From assembly GCF_900111005.1 (NCBI RefSeq), contig NZ_FOFV01000010.1:283979-347978 (forward strand): DNA of 64,000 nt, given 5' to 3'. Shown here piece after piece: positions 7,993 through 16,929 of this stretch. Made by a program: the position numbers and the translations under genes. Under the pieces are notes generated by a model that did not search any database, was not told the origin of the DNA, and saw nothing but the letters and a program-made list of their open reading frames with translations. The DNA comes from Lentzea albida (GTDB lineage: Bacteria; Actinomycetota; Actinomycetes; Mycobacteriales; Pseudonocardiaceae). The stretch's first letter is position 1. Each line of letters begins with the position of its first letter.

Positions 7993-9326
7993 CGCACACC
8001 GCACACTGCGCCGTTGAGCGAGAACCCGGTCGCGGCCGCGCTGTTGCCGGTGTGCGTGGCCTGCAGGCCGATCGAGATCGACCCGTTCGGCGGGATCTGC
8101 GGGTTGTAGTTCACGTTCCGCGCGGTCACCTGGCCGCTCGCGGGCGAGTAGGTCGCGCTCCAGCCGCCGGTGATGACCTGTCCACCTGGGAGCGTGAACT
8201 GCAACTGCCAGCCGTTCACCGCGGTGGTGGACGTGTTGGTGATCGTGATCGTCTCGGTCAGCCCCGTGTTCCAGGCGTTGACCGACGCGGTCACCGCGCA
8301 CCCACCGGACGGCGGTGGGGTGGTCGTGGTCGTGGTCGTCGTGGTGGTGGTCGTGGTGGTCGGGTCGGTGCCCGGCTGGTCCAGGCCCAGGAACGTGATG
8401 GCGCGCGAGACCATCCCCGCGGTCGGCACGTCGTGCCCGGTGCCCTGCGCGCTGATGCCCTCGACGACACCCGTTGCGCCGTACCGGGTGCGCGTCCAGT
8501 TCGACTGCGGCTGGTCGGTCGACACCGGCGTCCTGCTGACCCCGTGCACATTCGTCCACTGGTCAAGCGCCTCGCCGAAGTTCGGGTACGCGAGGGTCGT
8601 GTCGTTCGTGCCGTGCCACAGCTGCATTCGCGGGTAGGCGCCGGTGTAACCGGGGAACATCGCCCGCGCCTGGTCACCCCACTGCTGCGGGGTCTTCTGC
8701 AGCGTCCCGCCCGAGCACTGGCTGTTCCACAGCGACCCGTCGGTCGTCGCGAAGCACCCCGCGGGAACGCCCGCGAAGGCCGACGCCGCGCTGAACACGT
8801 CCGGGTACTCGGCCGCCAGAACGTTGGTCATCATCGCGCCGGACGAGATGCCGGAGACCACGATGCGCGACGGGTCGACGTTGTAGCGCTGGCGCGCGTG
8901 GGCCACCATCGACATGATGCCGGTGGAGTCGCTGCCCCCGTCGCGGCGCAACGCGTTCTGGGTGGAGACGTCGAAGCAGCGGCCGTCCCGCGTCGCCTCG
9001 GGGTAGACGATCACGAACCCGTACCGGTCCGCGGCGCTGACGTAGTCGCGCCCGCCGCCGTTGTGCACGGCGCTCGCCGTCCCGGTGCAGTAGTGGATCA
9101 TCAGGAGCAGTGCGGGCCGGGCGGCGAGCCGGTCCGGCGCGTAGACGTACATGTTGAGGTTCGTCGGGTTGGTGCCGAAGCCCGTCACGCGCGTCAGGGA
9201 CGCGGCGTGCGCCTGCTGCGGCACGGAGGCGAAGGCGATGGCGGCGACGACGGACAGCACCGCCGCGATGACCGCGATGACGCGGTACCTGGTCGTGCGC
9301 GGAAAGGTGGGGTTGCGGAGGGTCAC
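7989..9326 (-). CDS. CE1 acetyl xylan esterase with C-terminal CBM2
   Basis: Secreted esterase of 445 residues. After a long hydrophobic signal peptide (cleavage near AHA, residue 41) comes a PHB-esterase-like domain (about 42-315) with PALLLMIHYCTGTASA, the nucleophile elbow VVSGISSGAMMTN, an Asp in LWHGTNDTT and a His in GTGHDVPTAG. A run of 14 threonines leads to a CBM2 (about 345-445). Removing acetyl groups lets the co-encoded GH10 xylanase cut the backbone. It lies 100 bases after the xylanase gene on the same strand, with no hairpin apparent to me in the gap, and overlaps the next esterase by four bases. Confidence 0.91.
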   Translation of the reverse strand: MTLRNPTFPRTTRYRVIAVIAAVLSVVAAIAFASVPQQAHAASLTRVTGFGTNPTNLNMYVYAPDRLAARPALLLMIHYCTGTASAVHNGGGRDYVSAADRYGFVIVYPEATRDGRCFDVSTQNALRRDGGSDSTGIMSMVAHARQRYNVDPSRIVVSGISSGAMMTNVLAAEYPDVFSAASAFAGVPAGCFATTDGSLWNSQCSGGTLQKTPQQWGDQARAMFPGYTGAYPRMQLWHGTNDTTLAYPNFGEALDQWTNVHGVSRTPVSTDQPQSNWTRTRYGATGVVEGISAQGTGHDVPTAGMVSRAITFLGLDQPGTDPTTTTTTTTTTTTTTPPPSGGCAVTASVNAWNTGLTETITITNTSTTAVNGWQLQFTLPGGQVITGGWSATYSPASGQVTARNVNYNPQIPPNGSISIGLQATHTGNSAAATGFSLNGAVCGVR

Positions 9327-9426
9327 GATGACCTCGTTCTCTCACAGGGAGTTCCAGGGCAGGCCGGCGCCCGCGGAGGACGTCACGCCGACTCCGCGGG
9401 GCCTGCCTGTGGTGTGGTGCGGGACG

Positions 9427-10800
9427 TCAGCGCGCCGTGCAGGACGGGTTCAGGCCCGATCCGTTGCCGCTGCCCTGGAAGCCGAACTCGGTGGACCCGC
9501 CCGCGGGCACGGAGGCGTTGTAGTCCACGTTGGTCCAGTTGATGGTTCCGCTGTTGCCGCTGCGGGTCGCGCTCCATGAGCCCGTGACGGTGCCGTTCGA
9601 CAGCGTCGTAGTGACGGTCCAGCCCCGCAACGCGCTGGAACCAGCGGTGACCTTGATCGTGGCGACGAAGCCCTCGTTCCACTGGTTCAGCGACACCGTC
9701 GCGGTGCAGCCGCCGGTGCCGGGGTCGTTGCTGGTCGTCGTTGTCGTGGTGGTGGTCGTGGTCGTCGTCGGGTCGGTGCCGCCACCCGCGTTGAGCGCGT
9801 CCAGCGTGGAGTTGTACGCGGCCTTCTTGTTGCCGCTGCCGTCGAACAGCAGCGGGGTGCCGTAGGAGCGCCAGGAGTCGGTGTCGCGGATGCCCCACAC
9901 GGTGATGCCCGTGCAGCGCGCGACGTTGAGGCAGGCCTGGGTCACCCGCTGGAAGTTCTGGGCCTGTGCGCTGCCGGAGCCCTCGATGTCGAGCTCGGTG
10001 ATCTGCACGTCCACGCCGAGGTTCGCGAAGTTCTGCAGCGTGGTCTGGTAGTTCGACGGCACCGGGCTCTGGCTGTTGAAGTGCGACTGCAGGCCGACGC
10101 AGTCGATCGGGACGCCGCGGGACTTGAAGTCCTGCACCATCCGGTACACGGCCTGGGTCTTGGCGTGCGACCAGTCGTCGGTGTTGTAGTCGTTGTAGCA
10201 GAGCTTCGCGCCGGGGTCGGCCGCACGAGCCGCGCGGAACGCGGCCTCGATCCAGTCGTTGCCGGTGCGCTGCAGGTTGGAGTCGCGGCGAGCGCCGCTG
10301 CTGCCGTCGGCGAACGCCTCGTTGACGACGTCCCAGGCGTAGATCTTGCCGCGGTAGTACGTCGCGACCTGGGTGACGTGGTTGAGCATCGCGTTGCGCA
10401 GGGCGGTACCGGACATGTTCTGCATCCAGCCCGGCTGCTGCGAGTGCCACGCCAGCGCGTGCCCGCGGACCCGCTTACCCTGGTTGCGGGCCTGGTTCAC
10501 GATCCGGTCCGCGTTGCCGTAGCTGAACTGGTTCTGGTTCGGCTCGGTCGCGTCCATCTTCATCTCGTTCTCGGCCGTGACCATGTCGAACTCGCGGTTC
10601 AGGATGCCCACGTAGGTCGAGTCACCGAGCTTGTTCGCGGCCACGGCGGTGCCGAAGTACCGGCCGCTCTGCTGCGCCGCCGCGGCGAGGGTGGTCGCCG
10701 CGTTGGCGACGGGTGGGGCGATCAGGGTGGCGCCGATCGCGGCGGTCGCGACCGTGGCGATGATCGGGATCAGGGCCACTGACTTCGATGTCAGTTTCAT
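9427..10800 (-). CDS. GH10 endo-1,4-beta-xylanase with C-terminal CBM2
   Basis: Secreted retaining xylanase, 457 residues. Signal peptide 1-34 (ending VANA), GH10 barrel about 38-340 with the acid/base Glu161 in WDVVNEAF and nucleophile Glu269 in ITELDIEG, Thr-rich linker, and CBM2 about 360-457. First gene of a leftward operon with two CE1 esterases: backbone cleavage plus deacetylation. It is divergent from a GH6 endoglucanase across a 445-base region that contains one CebR-type operator, so xylanase and cellulase expression may be linked. The cellulose-binding module would hold the enzyme near xylan-coated cellulose fibres. Confidence 0.95.
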   Translation of the reverse strand: MKLTSKSVALIPIIATVATAAIGATLIAPPVANAATTLAAAAQQSGRYFGTAVAANKLGDSTYVGILNREFDMVTAENEMKMDATEPNQNQFSYGNADRIVNQARNQGKRVRGHALAWHSQQPGWMQNMSGTALRNAMLNHVTQVATYYRGKIYAWDVVNEAFADGSSGARRDSNLQRTGNDWIEAAFRAARAADPGAKLCYNDYNTDDWSHAKTQAVYRMVQDFKSRGVPIDCVGLQSHFNSQSPVPSNYQTTLQNFANLGVDVQITELDIEGSGSAQAQNFQRVTQACLNVARCTGITVWGIRDTDSWRSYGTPLLFDGSGNKKAAYNSTLDALNAGGGTDPTTTTTTTTTTTTSNDPGTGGCTATVSLNQWNEGFVATIKVTAGSSALRGWTVTTTLSNGTVTGSWSATRSGNSGTINWTNVDYNASVPAGGSTEFGFQGSGNGSGLNPSCTAR

Positions 10801-10980
10801 CTTCCACGCTTTCCGAGGTCGACCCGAATGCAGGACGGGTGATGGTCAGTGCGGTGGCCGGACCCGGTGCGCCATTGCCGGATCTCGGTGGGCGTCGAAT
10901 CCGCGGTGGTGTTCCGCCAACGCCTACCGGTGCCGTTCCCGGAGTGTCGCAGCAGTTCGACACGGCTCACAAGAAGTCGT

Positions 10981-10994
10981 TGTCGAATTCGACA
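10981..10994. promoter_or_regulatory. perfect palindrome TGTCGAATTCGACA
   Basis: A 14-bp perfect palindrome in the divergent GH10/GH6 region, with a half-site TTCGACA 25 bases to its left. It resembles a dimeric regulator site but I cannot assign a regulator. Apart from this and the CebR-type site, I see no other feature in the 445-base intergenic region. Confidence 0.35.
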
Positions 10995-11025
10995 GCAGAT
11001 TACCCTGATCGGCCTACCCTGGATG

Positions 11026-11039
11026 CGGGAGCGCTCCCA
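11026..11039. promoter_or_regulatory. CebR-type operator (CGGGAGCGCTCCCA)
   Basis: Matches TGGGAGCGCTCCCA at 13 of 14 positions. It lies about 225 bases before the xylanase start and 207 bases before the GH6 start, so it could serve either divergent promoter. The consensus is the established CebR/CelR operator of cellulolytic actinomycetes. Confidence 0.75.
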
Positions 11040-11245
11040 ACTAGCACGTCAAAGCCGTGATCGCATTCTCGGCGGACTTTTCGAAACTTTCCTCGACGTC
11101 GTCGACGCGCTTCGTTTCCGCCGTTGACGATTCAGTGCTCCGTGGTTACGTTGGCCCGAACTCGCATTCGCATCTGATTCCCACTTCTGGGCGGCAATGA
11201 CGCTGCGAGAACCGAATCACTGCAACCGAGCGAACTGGAGACACG

Positions 11246-12583
11246 ATGACACGGTGGAAGCGGGGCACGGGCGCGTGCGCACTAGCGGGCGCGGTCGTCG
11301 CCGGGGTCACCGCCCTGGTCGTCAGCGGCGGTGCGACCGTCAGCGCCGCCGAGTCGGCGTTCTACGTCGACCCGTCGAGCTCGAGCGCGCGGTGGGTGGC
11401 GGCCAATCCCGGCGACTCGCGGGCGGCGGTCATCCGCGACCGCATCGCCTCGGTGCCGCAGGCGCGGTGGTACACCACGACGAACACGTCGACGGTGAGG
11501 TCGGAGGTCAGCTCGTTCGTCGGTGCGGCGGCGGCCGCGGGGAAGATCCCGATCCTGGTGGTCTACAACGTCCCCAACCGCGACTGCGGCGGGGCGAGCG
11601 GCGGCGGTGCCCCGTCCCACGAGGCCTACCGGGCGTGGGTCGACGAGGTGGCGGCGGGACTCGCGGGCCGTCCGGCGACGATCGTGCTGGAGCCGGACGT
11701 GCTGCCGTTGATGACCAACTGCCAGAGCACCGACCAGCAGAACCAGACCAAGGCGTCGATGGCCTACGCGGGCAAGAAGCTGAAGGCGGGCTCCGGTCAG
11801 GCCAAGGTCTACTTCGACATCGGCCACTCCTCGTGGCTCACCCCGTCCGAGGCCGCGAACCGGTTGCGCGGCGCGGACATCTCCAACAGCGCCGACGGCA
11901 TCTCGACGAACGTGTCCAACTACCGGGCCACCTCCGACGAGGTGAACTTCGCGAAGAACGTCCTCAACGCCGTCGGTGACGGCCGCCTCAAGGCCGTGGT
12001 CGACACGAGCCGCAACGGCAACGGCCCCGCCGGCAGCGAGTGGTGCGACCCGTCCGGGCGCGCGATCGGCACGCCCAGCACCACGAACACGGGCGACTCG
12101 AAGATCGACGCGTTCCTGTGGATCAAACTGCCGGGCGAGTCGGACGGCTGCATCGCCCCCGCAGGCCAGTTCGTGCCCCAGCGGGCCTACGAACTCGCGA
12201 TGGCCGCGGGCCCGATCACGACCACCACGACCACGACCACGACGACCACCACCACGTCGGGCGGCGGCAACCCCGGTGGCGGCTGCACCGCGACCCACCG
12301 CGTGACGAGCCAGTGGCAGGGCGGCTACTCCGCGGAGATCGTGATCGTGAACCGCGGCTCGGCGATCAACGGCTGGACCTTCTCGTTCTCGGCACCCGGC
12401 GTCTCGGTGACCCAGGGCTGGAACGGCACGTGGACCGACCAGGGCGACCAGGTCCGGGTGGCGAACGCGGCGTGGAACGGCTCGCTGTCGTCCGGCGGGC
12501 AGGTGAGCATCGGCTACAACGCGAACTACAACGGCACACCGCCGTTCTCCTCGCCGGTGCTGAACGGCGTCGCCTGCTCGTGA
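11246..12583 (+). CDS. GH6 endoglucanase with C-terminal CBM2
   Basis: Secreted inverting endo-1,4-beta-glucanase, 445 residues. Signal peptide to about residue 34, GH6 domain about 36-320 with PILVVYNVPNRDCGG, the general-acid Asp151 in VLEPDVLPLMTNC, a YFDIGHSSW motif, and the terminal KLPGESDG segment. A Thr-rich linker joins a CBM2 (about 348-445). The domain is about 285 residues, the endo-acting size, compared with over 400 in the cellobiohydrolase earlier in the window. It is a single-gene unit: a strong terminator hairpin follows, and its promoter region is shared divergently with the xylanase operon and carries a CebR-type site. Confidence 0.93.
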   Translation: MTRWKRGTGACALAGAVVAGVTALVVSGGATVSAAESAFYVDPSSSSARWVAANPGDSRAAVIRDRIASVPQARWYTTTNTSTVRSEVSSFVGAAAAAGKIPILVVYNVPNRDCGGASGGGAPSHEAYRAWVDEVAAGLAGRPATIVLEPDVLPLMTNCQSTDQQNQTKASMAYAGKKLKAGSGQAKVYFDIGHSSWLTPSEAANRLRGADISNSADGISTNVSNYRATSDEVNFAKNVLNAVGDGRLKAVVDTSRNGNGPAGSEWCDPSGRAIGTPSTTNTGDSKIDAFLWIKLPGESDGCIAPAGQFVPQRAYELAMAAGPITTTTTTTTTTTTTSGGGNPGGGCTATHRVTSQWQGGYSAEIVIVNRGSAINGWTFSFSAPGVSVTQGWNGTWTDQGDQVRVANAAWNGSLSSGGQVSIGYNANYNGTPPFSSPVLNGVACS

Positions 12584-12630
12584 GGCGGCCGGCGTGAGGT
12601 CTCGCCCGTTGAGGCGGCGGCGGGCGAGGC

Positions 12631-12660
12631 GGAGTCCCCGGCCGGGAGGCCGGGGACTCC
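12631..12660 (+). terminator. strong GC hairpin after GH6 gene
   Basis: Perfect 13-bp stem (GGAGTCCCCGGCC with its complement) and a four-base loop, 47 bases after the stop. A smaller 8-bp hairpin (CTCGCCCG/CGGGCGAG, 12601-12628) precedes it. Confidence 0.7.
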
Positions 12661-12790
12661 CGCGTGCCCGGCGGGGGCGTCCACGCCCGAGTGGGCCGGA
12701 CTGCGGGGTCGGGCGGGTGTTCGGTGCGTCGGGTGCGACAGCTACCGCCGGGCGCCTGGCCCACACCTGAGCCCGCACCCCGGCGCGCCC

Positions 12791-13090
12791 CTGAGCCCAC
12801 CTCTCCGAGCCCACCTCTCCGAGCCCACCTCTCCGAGCCCACCTCTCCGAGCCCACCCCTGAGCCCACCCCTGAGCCCACCCCTGAGCCCACCGCAGCCC
12901 GCCCCAGCTCACACCGCAGCCCGCTCACGCTCACACCGCAGCCCAGCCCACCTCTGAGCCCACACGTCGGCCCGCCCTGAGCCCGCACCTCAGCCCACCC
13001 CGCTCACACCCAGCCCAGCCCGCCTCTGAGCCCACACCTCAGCCCGCCTCCACACCCAGCCCAGCCCATCCCTGAGCCCGCACCCCACCC
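12791..13090. repeat. C-rich minisatellite
   Basis: About 300 bases of degenerate short tandem repeats, first four copies of a 14-mer (CCTCTCCGAGCCCA) then 13-mers (CCCTGAGCCCACC) and diverged copies containing GAGCCCACAC. There are almost no G-runs on the top strand; the bottom strand is strongly G-rich (GGGCTCAGGGGT). Open frames across it are repetitive (GSGVGSGVG-like) and not believable proteins. The rest of the 642-base gap before the next LacI gene shows nothing else. Confidence 0.8.
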
Positions 13091-13225
13091 AGGTGTCCAC
13101 CGCCTCCGTCCACCGGCGTGCCCTCCGCAACGCCGGCGCGGCCACCGGAGGCCACATCCCCGACCAGCCCCGTCCGCTGAAAGCACGCCCGCAGGAAGCG
13201 GCCCTCGAAGGCAGGAGCCGGACCC

Positions 13226-14215
13226 GTGGCGGAACGAACGCGTGTGACCCTGGCCCACGTGGCGGCGGCGAGCGGGGTGTCGGTCACGACCGCCTCTCTC
13301 GTGCTGACCGGGCGTGCGCGCGAGTTGCGCATCTCCGAGGCGGCGGAGCAGCGGGTCCGGTCCACCGCGCAGGAGCTGGGCTATCGGCGTGGCGGCGGCG
13401 ACACGCGGGCGGGGCTGTCGCGGACGATCGGGTTCGTGCTCGGCGCCGAGCCGGACGTGGAGGGGGACACCGTCAAGGGTGCCGTGGAGGTGGCGTACCG
13501 GCGCGGGTTCATGCTGTTCGTCGGCGAGACCGGGGGAGATCCGGCCGTGGAGCGGGGGCTGGTCGAGGCGTTGCGCGACCGGCGGGCGGACGGTGTCGTG
13601 TTCGCCGGCGGGCGGCCGGACGTGCTCTGGTACGGGCCCGCCGTGGTGCTCGGCGCCCCGGGGTCGGGTCTTCCCTCGGTGGTGCCCGACGAGGTGCGGG
13701 GTGGCCGGTCGGCGGCGCGTGTCCTGGTCGAGGCCGGGCACGACCGCGGTGTTCACCTGGTGGGTGCCGGCCAGCGCGACGTCGCGGCCGCGGACCGGCT
13801 CGCCGGGCTGCGGCAGGTGTTCTCCGGGGCCGGTGTCGAGGTGGCCGGGGTGCACCCGTGTCCGGAGTGGACACCGGAGGGCGGGTACGACGTCACGAAG
13901 GACCTGTTGCGCCGGCATCGGCCCGCGGCACTGGTGTGCTTCGACGACCGGCTGGCGTTCGGGGCGTACGAGGCCCTCGCGGAGGCGGGGCTCTCAGTGC
14001 CGGGCGACGTGTCCGTGCTCGGGTTCGGTGGCCACCCCGCCGCCGCGTGGATGCGTCCCCGGCTGACCACGGTCGCCCTGCCCCTGCGCGAGCTCGGGGA
14101 GCGCGCCGTGGAGGTGCTCGTGGAGCTCGTCGAGGGGCGGGGTTCCCGCACCCCGCTGGTGCACCGGGTGCCGATGCCCGTGCGCGGAGGCGGTTCGGTG
14201 GCACGAGCGCGATGA
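13226..14215 (+). CDS. LacI-family transcriptional regulator
   Basis: A 329-residue repressor starting at GTG with AGGAG 8 bases upstream. HTH about 6-30 (VTLAHVAAASGVSVTTASLVLTG), effector-binding domain about 65-315. The hinge region is short and unusual (RRGGGDTRAGLSRTIGFVL), lacking the usual alanine-rich hinge helix sequence. Two LacI-type operators lie between its stop and the SGNH esterase downstream, so it may control that hemicellulase group (SGNH, GH62, GH27, GH43). Its recognition helix (TTASLVL) differs from the other three LacI proteins in the window. Effector unknown; arabinose, xylose or galactose related ligands would fit the neighbours (inference). Confidence 0.87.
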   Translation: MAERTRVTLAHVAAASGVSVTTASLVLTGRARELRISEAAEQRVRSTAQELGYRRGGGDTRAGLSRTIGFVLGAEPDVEGDTVKGAVEVAYRRGFMLFVGETGGDPAVERGLVEALRDRRADGVVFAGGRPDVLWYGPAVVLGAPGSGLPSVVPDEVRGGRSAARVLVEAGHDRGVHLVGAGQRDVAAADRLAGLRQVFSGAGVEVAGVHPCPEWTPEGGYDVTKDLLRRHRPAALVCFDDRLAFGAYEALAEAGLSVPGDVSVLGFGGHPAAAWMRPRLTTVALPLRELGERAVEVLVELVEGRGSRTPLVHRVPMPVRGGGSVARAR

Positions 14216-14221
14216 CTTGCA

Positions 14222-14235
14222 TGTTTGCGTTAACA
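14222..14235. promoter_or_regulatory. putative LacI-family operator (TGTTTGCGTTAACA)
   Basis: Two differences from TGTTAGCGCTAACA. It lies just after the LacI stop and 66 bases (centre to centre) from a better site, before the SGNH gene. Confidence 0.45.
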
Positions 14236-14281
14236 GTCGAAATGGCCAGATGCGTCCTTCGGTGCTACAGAAAAGCGATCA

Positions 14282-14307
14282 GCTAAAAGTTAGCGCTCAC
14301 ATTTAGC
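14282..14307. promoter_or_regulatory. LacI-family operator with extended dyad
   Basis: Core GTTAGCGCTCAC (14289-14300) is identical to the core before the ChvE importer. It is flanked by GCTAAA and TTTAGC, which extend the dyad to 26 bp with a few mismatches. It sits about 80 bases before the SGNH esterase start. Confidence 0.65.
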
Positions 14308-14385
14308 TTTGACCGCGGTGTGAACCCGTCGTTACATTGCTGGGAGCCGCCCCTGCCGTTGACCCCCGTCGACGAAAGGCTCCTC

Positions 14386-15390
14386 ATGCCGAGCCCGTTC
14401 CGCGCGCTGTGCTGTGCCCTGGTCGCCACCCTCCTGGCCGCCTCACCCGCACTCGCCGACCAGTCCACTGTGGAGCAAGCCGCCGATCCCGTGAGGGTGA
14501 TGCCCCTGGGCGACTCGATCACCCAGGGCGGCTCGATCGGCGGTTACCGCCTCGACCTGGGCACGAGACTGCGCGCCGCGGGGCGCAACGTCGACTTCGT
14601 GGGGTCCCTCGCGGACGGCCCCGGCTCCATGCCCGACCGCAACCACGAAGGCCATCCCGGCTGGACCATCGCGCAGGTCGACGCGAACGTCGTGAACTGG
14701 CTCAGGACCTACACCCCGCGCACGATTCTGTTGCACATAGGCACGAACGACATGTACGGCAGCGATCCCGCTGGTGCGCCAGGACGACTCTCGTCCCTGG
14801 TGGACAAGATCACCGCACAGGCACCGGGTGCGGACGTGTTCGTCTCGACGATCATCCCGATCCGGTTCGCCGACGCCACCGTGCGCAACTACAACGCCGC
14901 CATCGTGCCGTTGCTGCGGGCGAAAGCAGCCGCCGGCAAGCGGGTGCACGTCGTGGACATGTACCCGGCCGTGCCCGTCGCGGACCTGCCCGACGGCATC
15001 CACCCGAACGCGGCGGGCTACAGCAAGATGGCGGCGGTCTGGTTCAACGCCCTGTCCTCGGTGCCCGGCAGCGTCGGAGACCCGCAGGACCCCGGCGCGA
15101 CCTGCACTGCGACACCCAAGGTGACCGGCACGTGGAACGGCGGCTTCCAGGCGGAGGTCGTCGTCACCAACCCCACCGCGTCGACCCTCACCGGCTGGAG
15201 CGTCCGGTTCACGCTGCCGGGCGGGCACACCGTGACGCAGATCTGGGGTGGCACGGCCAGCGGTTCGGTCACGGTCACCAACGCCGCCTACAACGGCACG
15301 ATCGGCCCCGGTGCCTCCGCGGCCTTCGGCTTCATCGCGTCCGGTTCCGGTGCGGCGGCGGTCGGATCCGCCACCTGCGCCGGCGCCTGA
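14386..15390 (+). CDS. SGNH/GDSL carbohydrate esterase with C-terminal CBM2
   Basis: Secreted 334-residue esterase, probably acetyl xylan esterase (CE3-like). The start ATG follows GAAAGG, and an upstream in-frame ATG is ignored because the signal peptide (ending ALA before DQST, about residue 25) begins here. SGNH blocks are clear: VMPLGDSITQGG (catalytic Ser), a Gly-containing block near the GHPGWT segment, LHIGTNDMYG (Asn), and LPDGIHPNAAGY (Asp and His). The catalytic part covers about 30-225 and CBM2 about 237-334, without a poly-Thr linker. It heads a rightward run of hemicellulases and is preceded by two LacI-type operators. Confidence 0.9.
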   Translation: MPSPFRALCCALVATLLAASPALADQSTVEQAADPVRVMPLGDSITQGGSIGGYRLDLGTRLRAAGRNVDFVGSLADGPGSMPDRNHEGHPGWTIAQVDANVVNWLRTYTPRTILLHIGTNDMYGSDPAGAPGRLSSLVDKITAQAPGADVFVSTIIPIRFADATVRNYNAAIVPLLRAKAAAGKRVHVVDMYPAVPVADLPDGIHPNAAGYSKMAAVWFNALSSVPGSVGDPQDPGATCTATPKVTGTWNGGFQAEVVVTNPTASTLTGWSVRFTLPGGHTVTQIWGGTASGSVTVTNAAYNGTIGPGASAAFGFIASGSGAAAVGSATCAGA

Positions 15391-15418
15391 ACCCCTGCCC
15401 CAGCGACGAAGGGTGATC

Positions 15419-16870
15419 ATGTCCCCCGCTCGGTTCTCCCCGTCCCGGCGTGCCCGGCTCACCGCCCTGGCCGCCGTCCCGCTCATCGCGGTCACCGCGC
15501 TGACCGCGGTGGCCCAGCCGCCCGCCTCGGCCGCCCCCGGCTGTTCGGTCACCTATTCCACACCGTCGCAATGGGACGGTGGCTTCACCGCGGCCGTCGC
15601 CGTCACGAACCTCGGTGACGCGGTCAACGGCTGGACGCTCACCTGGAGCTTCGGCGCCGGGCAGCAGGTGCAGCAGGCCTGGAACGCCCAGGTGACCCAG
15701 TCCGGCTCCCAGGTGACCGCCCGCAACGTCTCCTACAACGCGACGATCCCGACCAGCGGGAAGGTCGAGTTCGGCTTCAACGGCTCCAGCACCGGTGCCA
15801 ACCCGAGCCCGTCGGCGTTCAGCCTCAACGGCACCCTGTGCACCGGCGACGTCGGCCCCACCACCACGACCACCACGACGACGACCACCACGGGCAACCC
15901 GCCGGTGGGCACCCTCCCGTCGAGCTTCCGCTGGTCCTCGAGCGGCCAGCTGATCAGCCCGAAGCCGGACTCCACGCACGCCAACGTCGCGGTGAAGGAC
16001 CCGAGCGTCGTCTACCACAACGGCAAGTACCACGTCTTCGCGTCGACCTACACCGACGGCTACAACCTGATGTACACCAGCTTCACCGACTGGTCGCAAG
16101 CGTCGTCGGCACCGCACCACTACCTGGACCGCTCCGGGATCGGCGCCGGCTACCGGGCGGCGCCGCAGGTGTTCTACTTCGCGCCGCAACGCCTCTGGTA
16201 CCTCGTCTACCAGACCGGGTCGAACGCCTCGTACTCGACGACGTCCGACATCTCGAACCCGTCCTCGTGGTCCACGCCGAAGAACTTCTACGCCAACGGC
16301 ATGCCGCAGATCATCCGCGACAACATCGGCAACGGTTACTGGGTCGACTTCTGGACGGTGTGCGACACCGCGAAGTGCTACCTGTTCTCGTCCGACGACA
16401 ACGGCCACCTCTACCGGTCCGAGACGAACCTCGCGCAGTTCCCCAACGGCTTCACCAACACGGTGATCGCCATGCAGGACAGCGACAGGTACCGGCTCTT
16501 CGAGGCGTCGAACGTCTACAAGATCGCCGGGAAGGACCAATGGCTGCTGGTGCACGAGGCGATCGGCACCGACGGCCGGCGCTGGTTCCGCTCCTGGACC
16601 GCCCCCTCGATCACCGGTCCGTGGACGGCGCTGGCCGACACGGAGTCGAACCCGTTCGCCCGCGCGAACAACGTGACGTTCCCGAGTGGACAATGGACCC
16701 GCGACATCAGCCACGGCGAGATGGTCCGCACCAACGTCGACCAGACGATGGAGATCAGCCCGTGCAGGCTCAGCTACCTGTACCAGGGCATGGATCCCAA
16801 CGCCGGCGGCGACTACAACCGCCTGCCCTGGCGGCTCGGCCTGCTGACCCAGACCAACTCCACCTGCTGA
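15419..16870 (+). CDS. GH62 alpha-L-arabinofuranosidase with N-terminal CBM2
   Basis: Secreted enzyme that removes arabinose side chains from arabinoxylan. The 483-residue protein starts at ATG with GAAGGG 5 bases upstream. Signal peptide to about residue 39 (ASAA), CBM2 about 40-140, Thr-rich linker, GH62 five-bladed propeller about 165-483. Catalytic landmarks: the base Asp in VKDPSVVYHNGKYHVFAS, the pKa-modulating Asp in WVDFWTVCD and the acid Glu in LFEASNVYK. Only 28 bases separate it from the SGNH gene, so the two are likely co-transcribed. A perfect hairpin follows. Confidence 0.94.
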   Translation: MSPARFSPSRRARLTALAAVPLIAVTALTAVAQPPASAAPGCSVTYSTPSQWDGGFTAAVAVTNLGDAVNGWTLTWSFGAGQQVQQAWNAQVTQSGSQVTARNVSYNATIPTSGKVEFGFNGSSTGANPSPSAFSLNGTLCTGDVGPTTTTTTTTTTTGNPPVGTLPSSFRWSSSGQLISPKPDSTHANVAVKDPSVVYHNGKYHVFASTYTDGYNLMYTSFTDWSQASSAPHHYLDRSGIGAGYRAAPQVFYFAPQRLWYLVYQTGSNASYSTTSDISNPSSWSTPKNFYANGMPQIIRDNIGNGYWVDFWTVCDTAKCYLFSSDDNGHLYRSETNLAQFPNGFTNTVIAMQDSDRYRLFEASNVYKIAGKDQWLLVHEAIGTDGRRWFRSWTAPSITGPWTALADTESNPFARANNVTFPSGQWTRDISHGEMVRTNVDQTMEISPCRLSYLYQGMDPNAGGDYNRLPWRLGLLTQTNSTC

Positions 16871-16878
16871 CCCGGGAC

Positions 16879-16906
16879 CGGCGCCACCGGCACCCCGGTG
16901 GCGCCG
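16879..16906 (+). terminator. hairpin between GH62 and GH27 genes
   Basis: Perfect 12-bp stem (CGGCGCCACCGG and complement) with a four-base loop, 8 bases after the GH62 stop and 23 before the GH27 start. It may terminate or only attenuate transcription into the next two genes. Confidence 0.65.
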
Positions 16907-16929
16907 CTCGTGGGGAGAAAGGGGCGACG

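Noticed and set aside
8170..8637. Small proteins with poly-valine tracts opposite the esterase and xylanase linkers
   Set aside because: Poly-Val is simply the antisense of poly-Thr (ACC/ACG) linkers, not a membrane protein.
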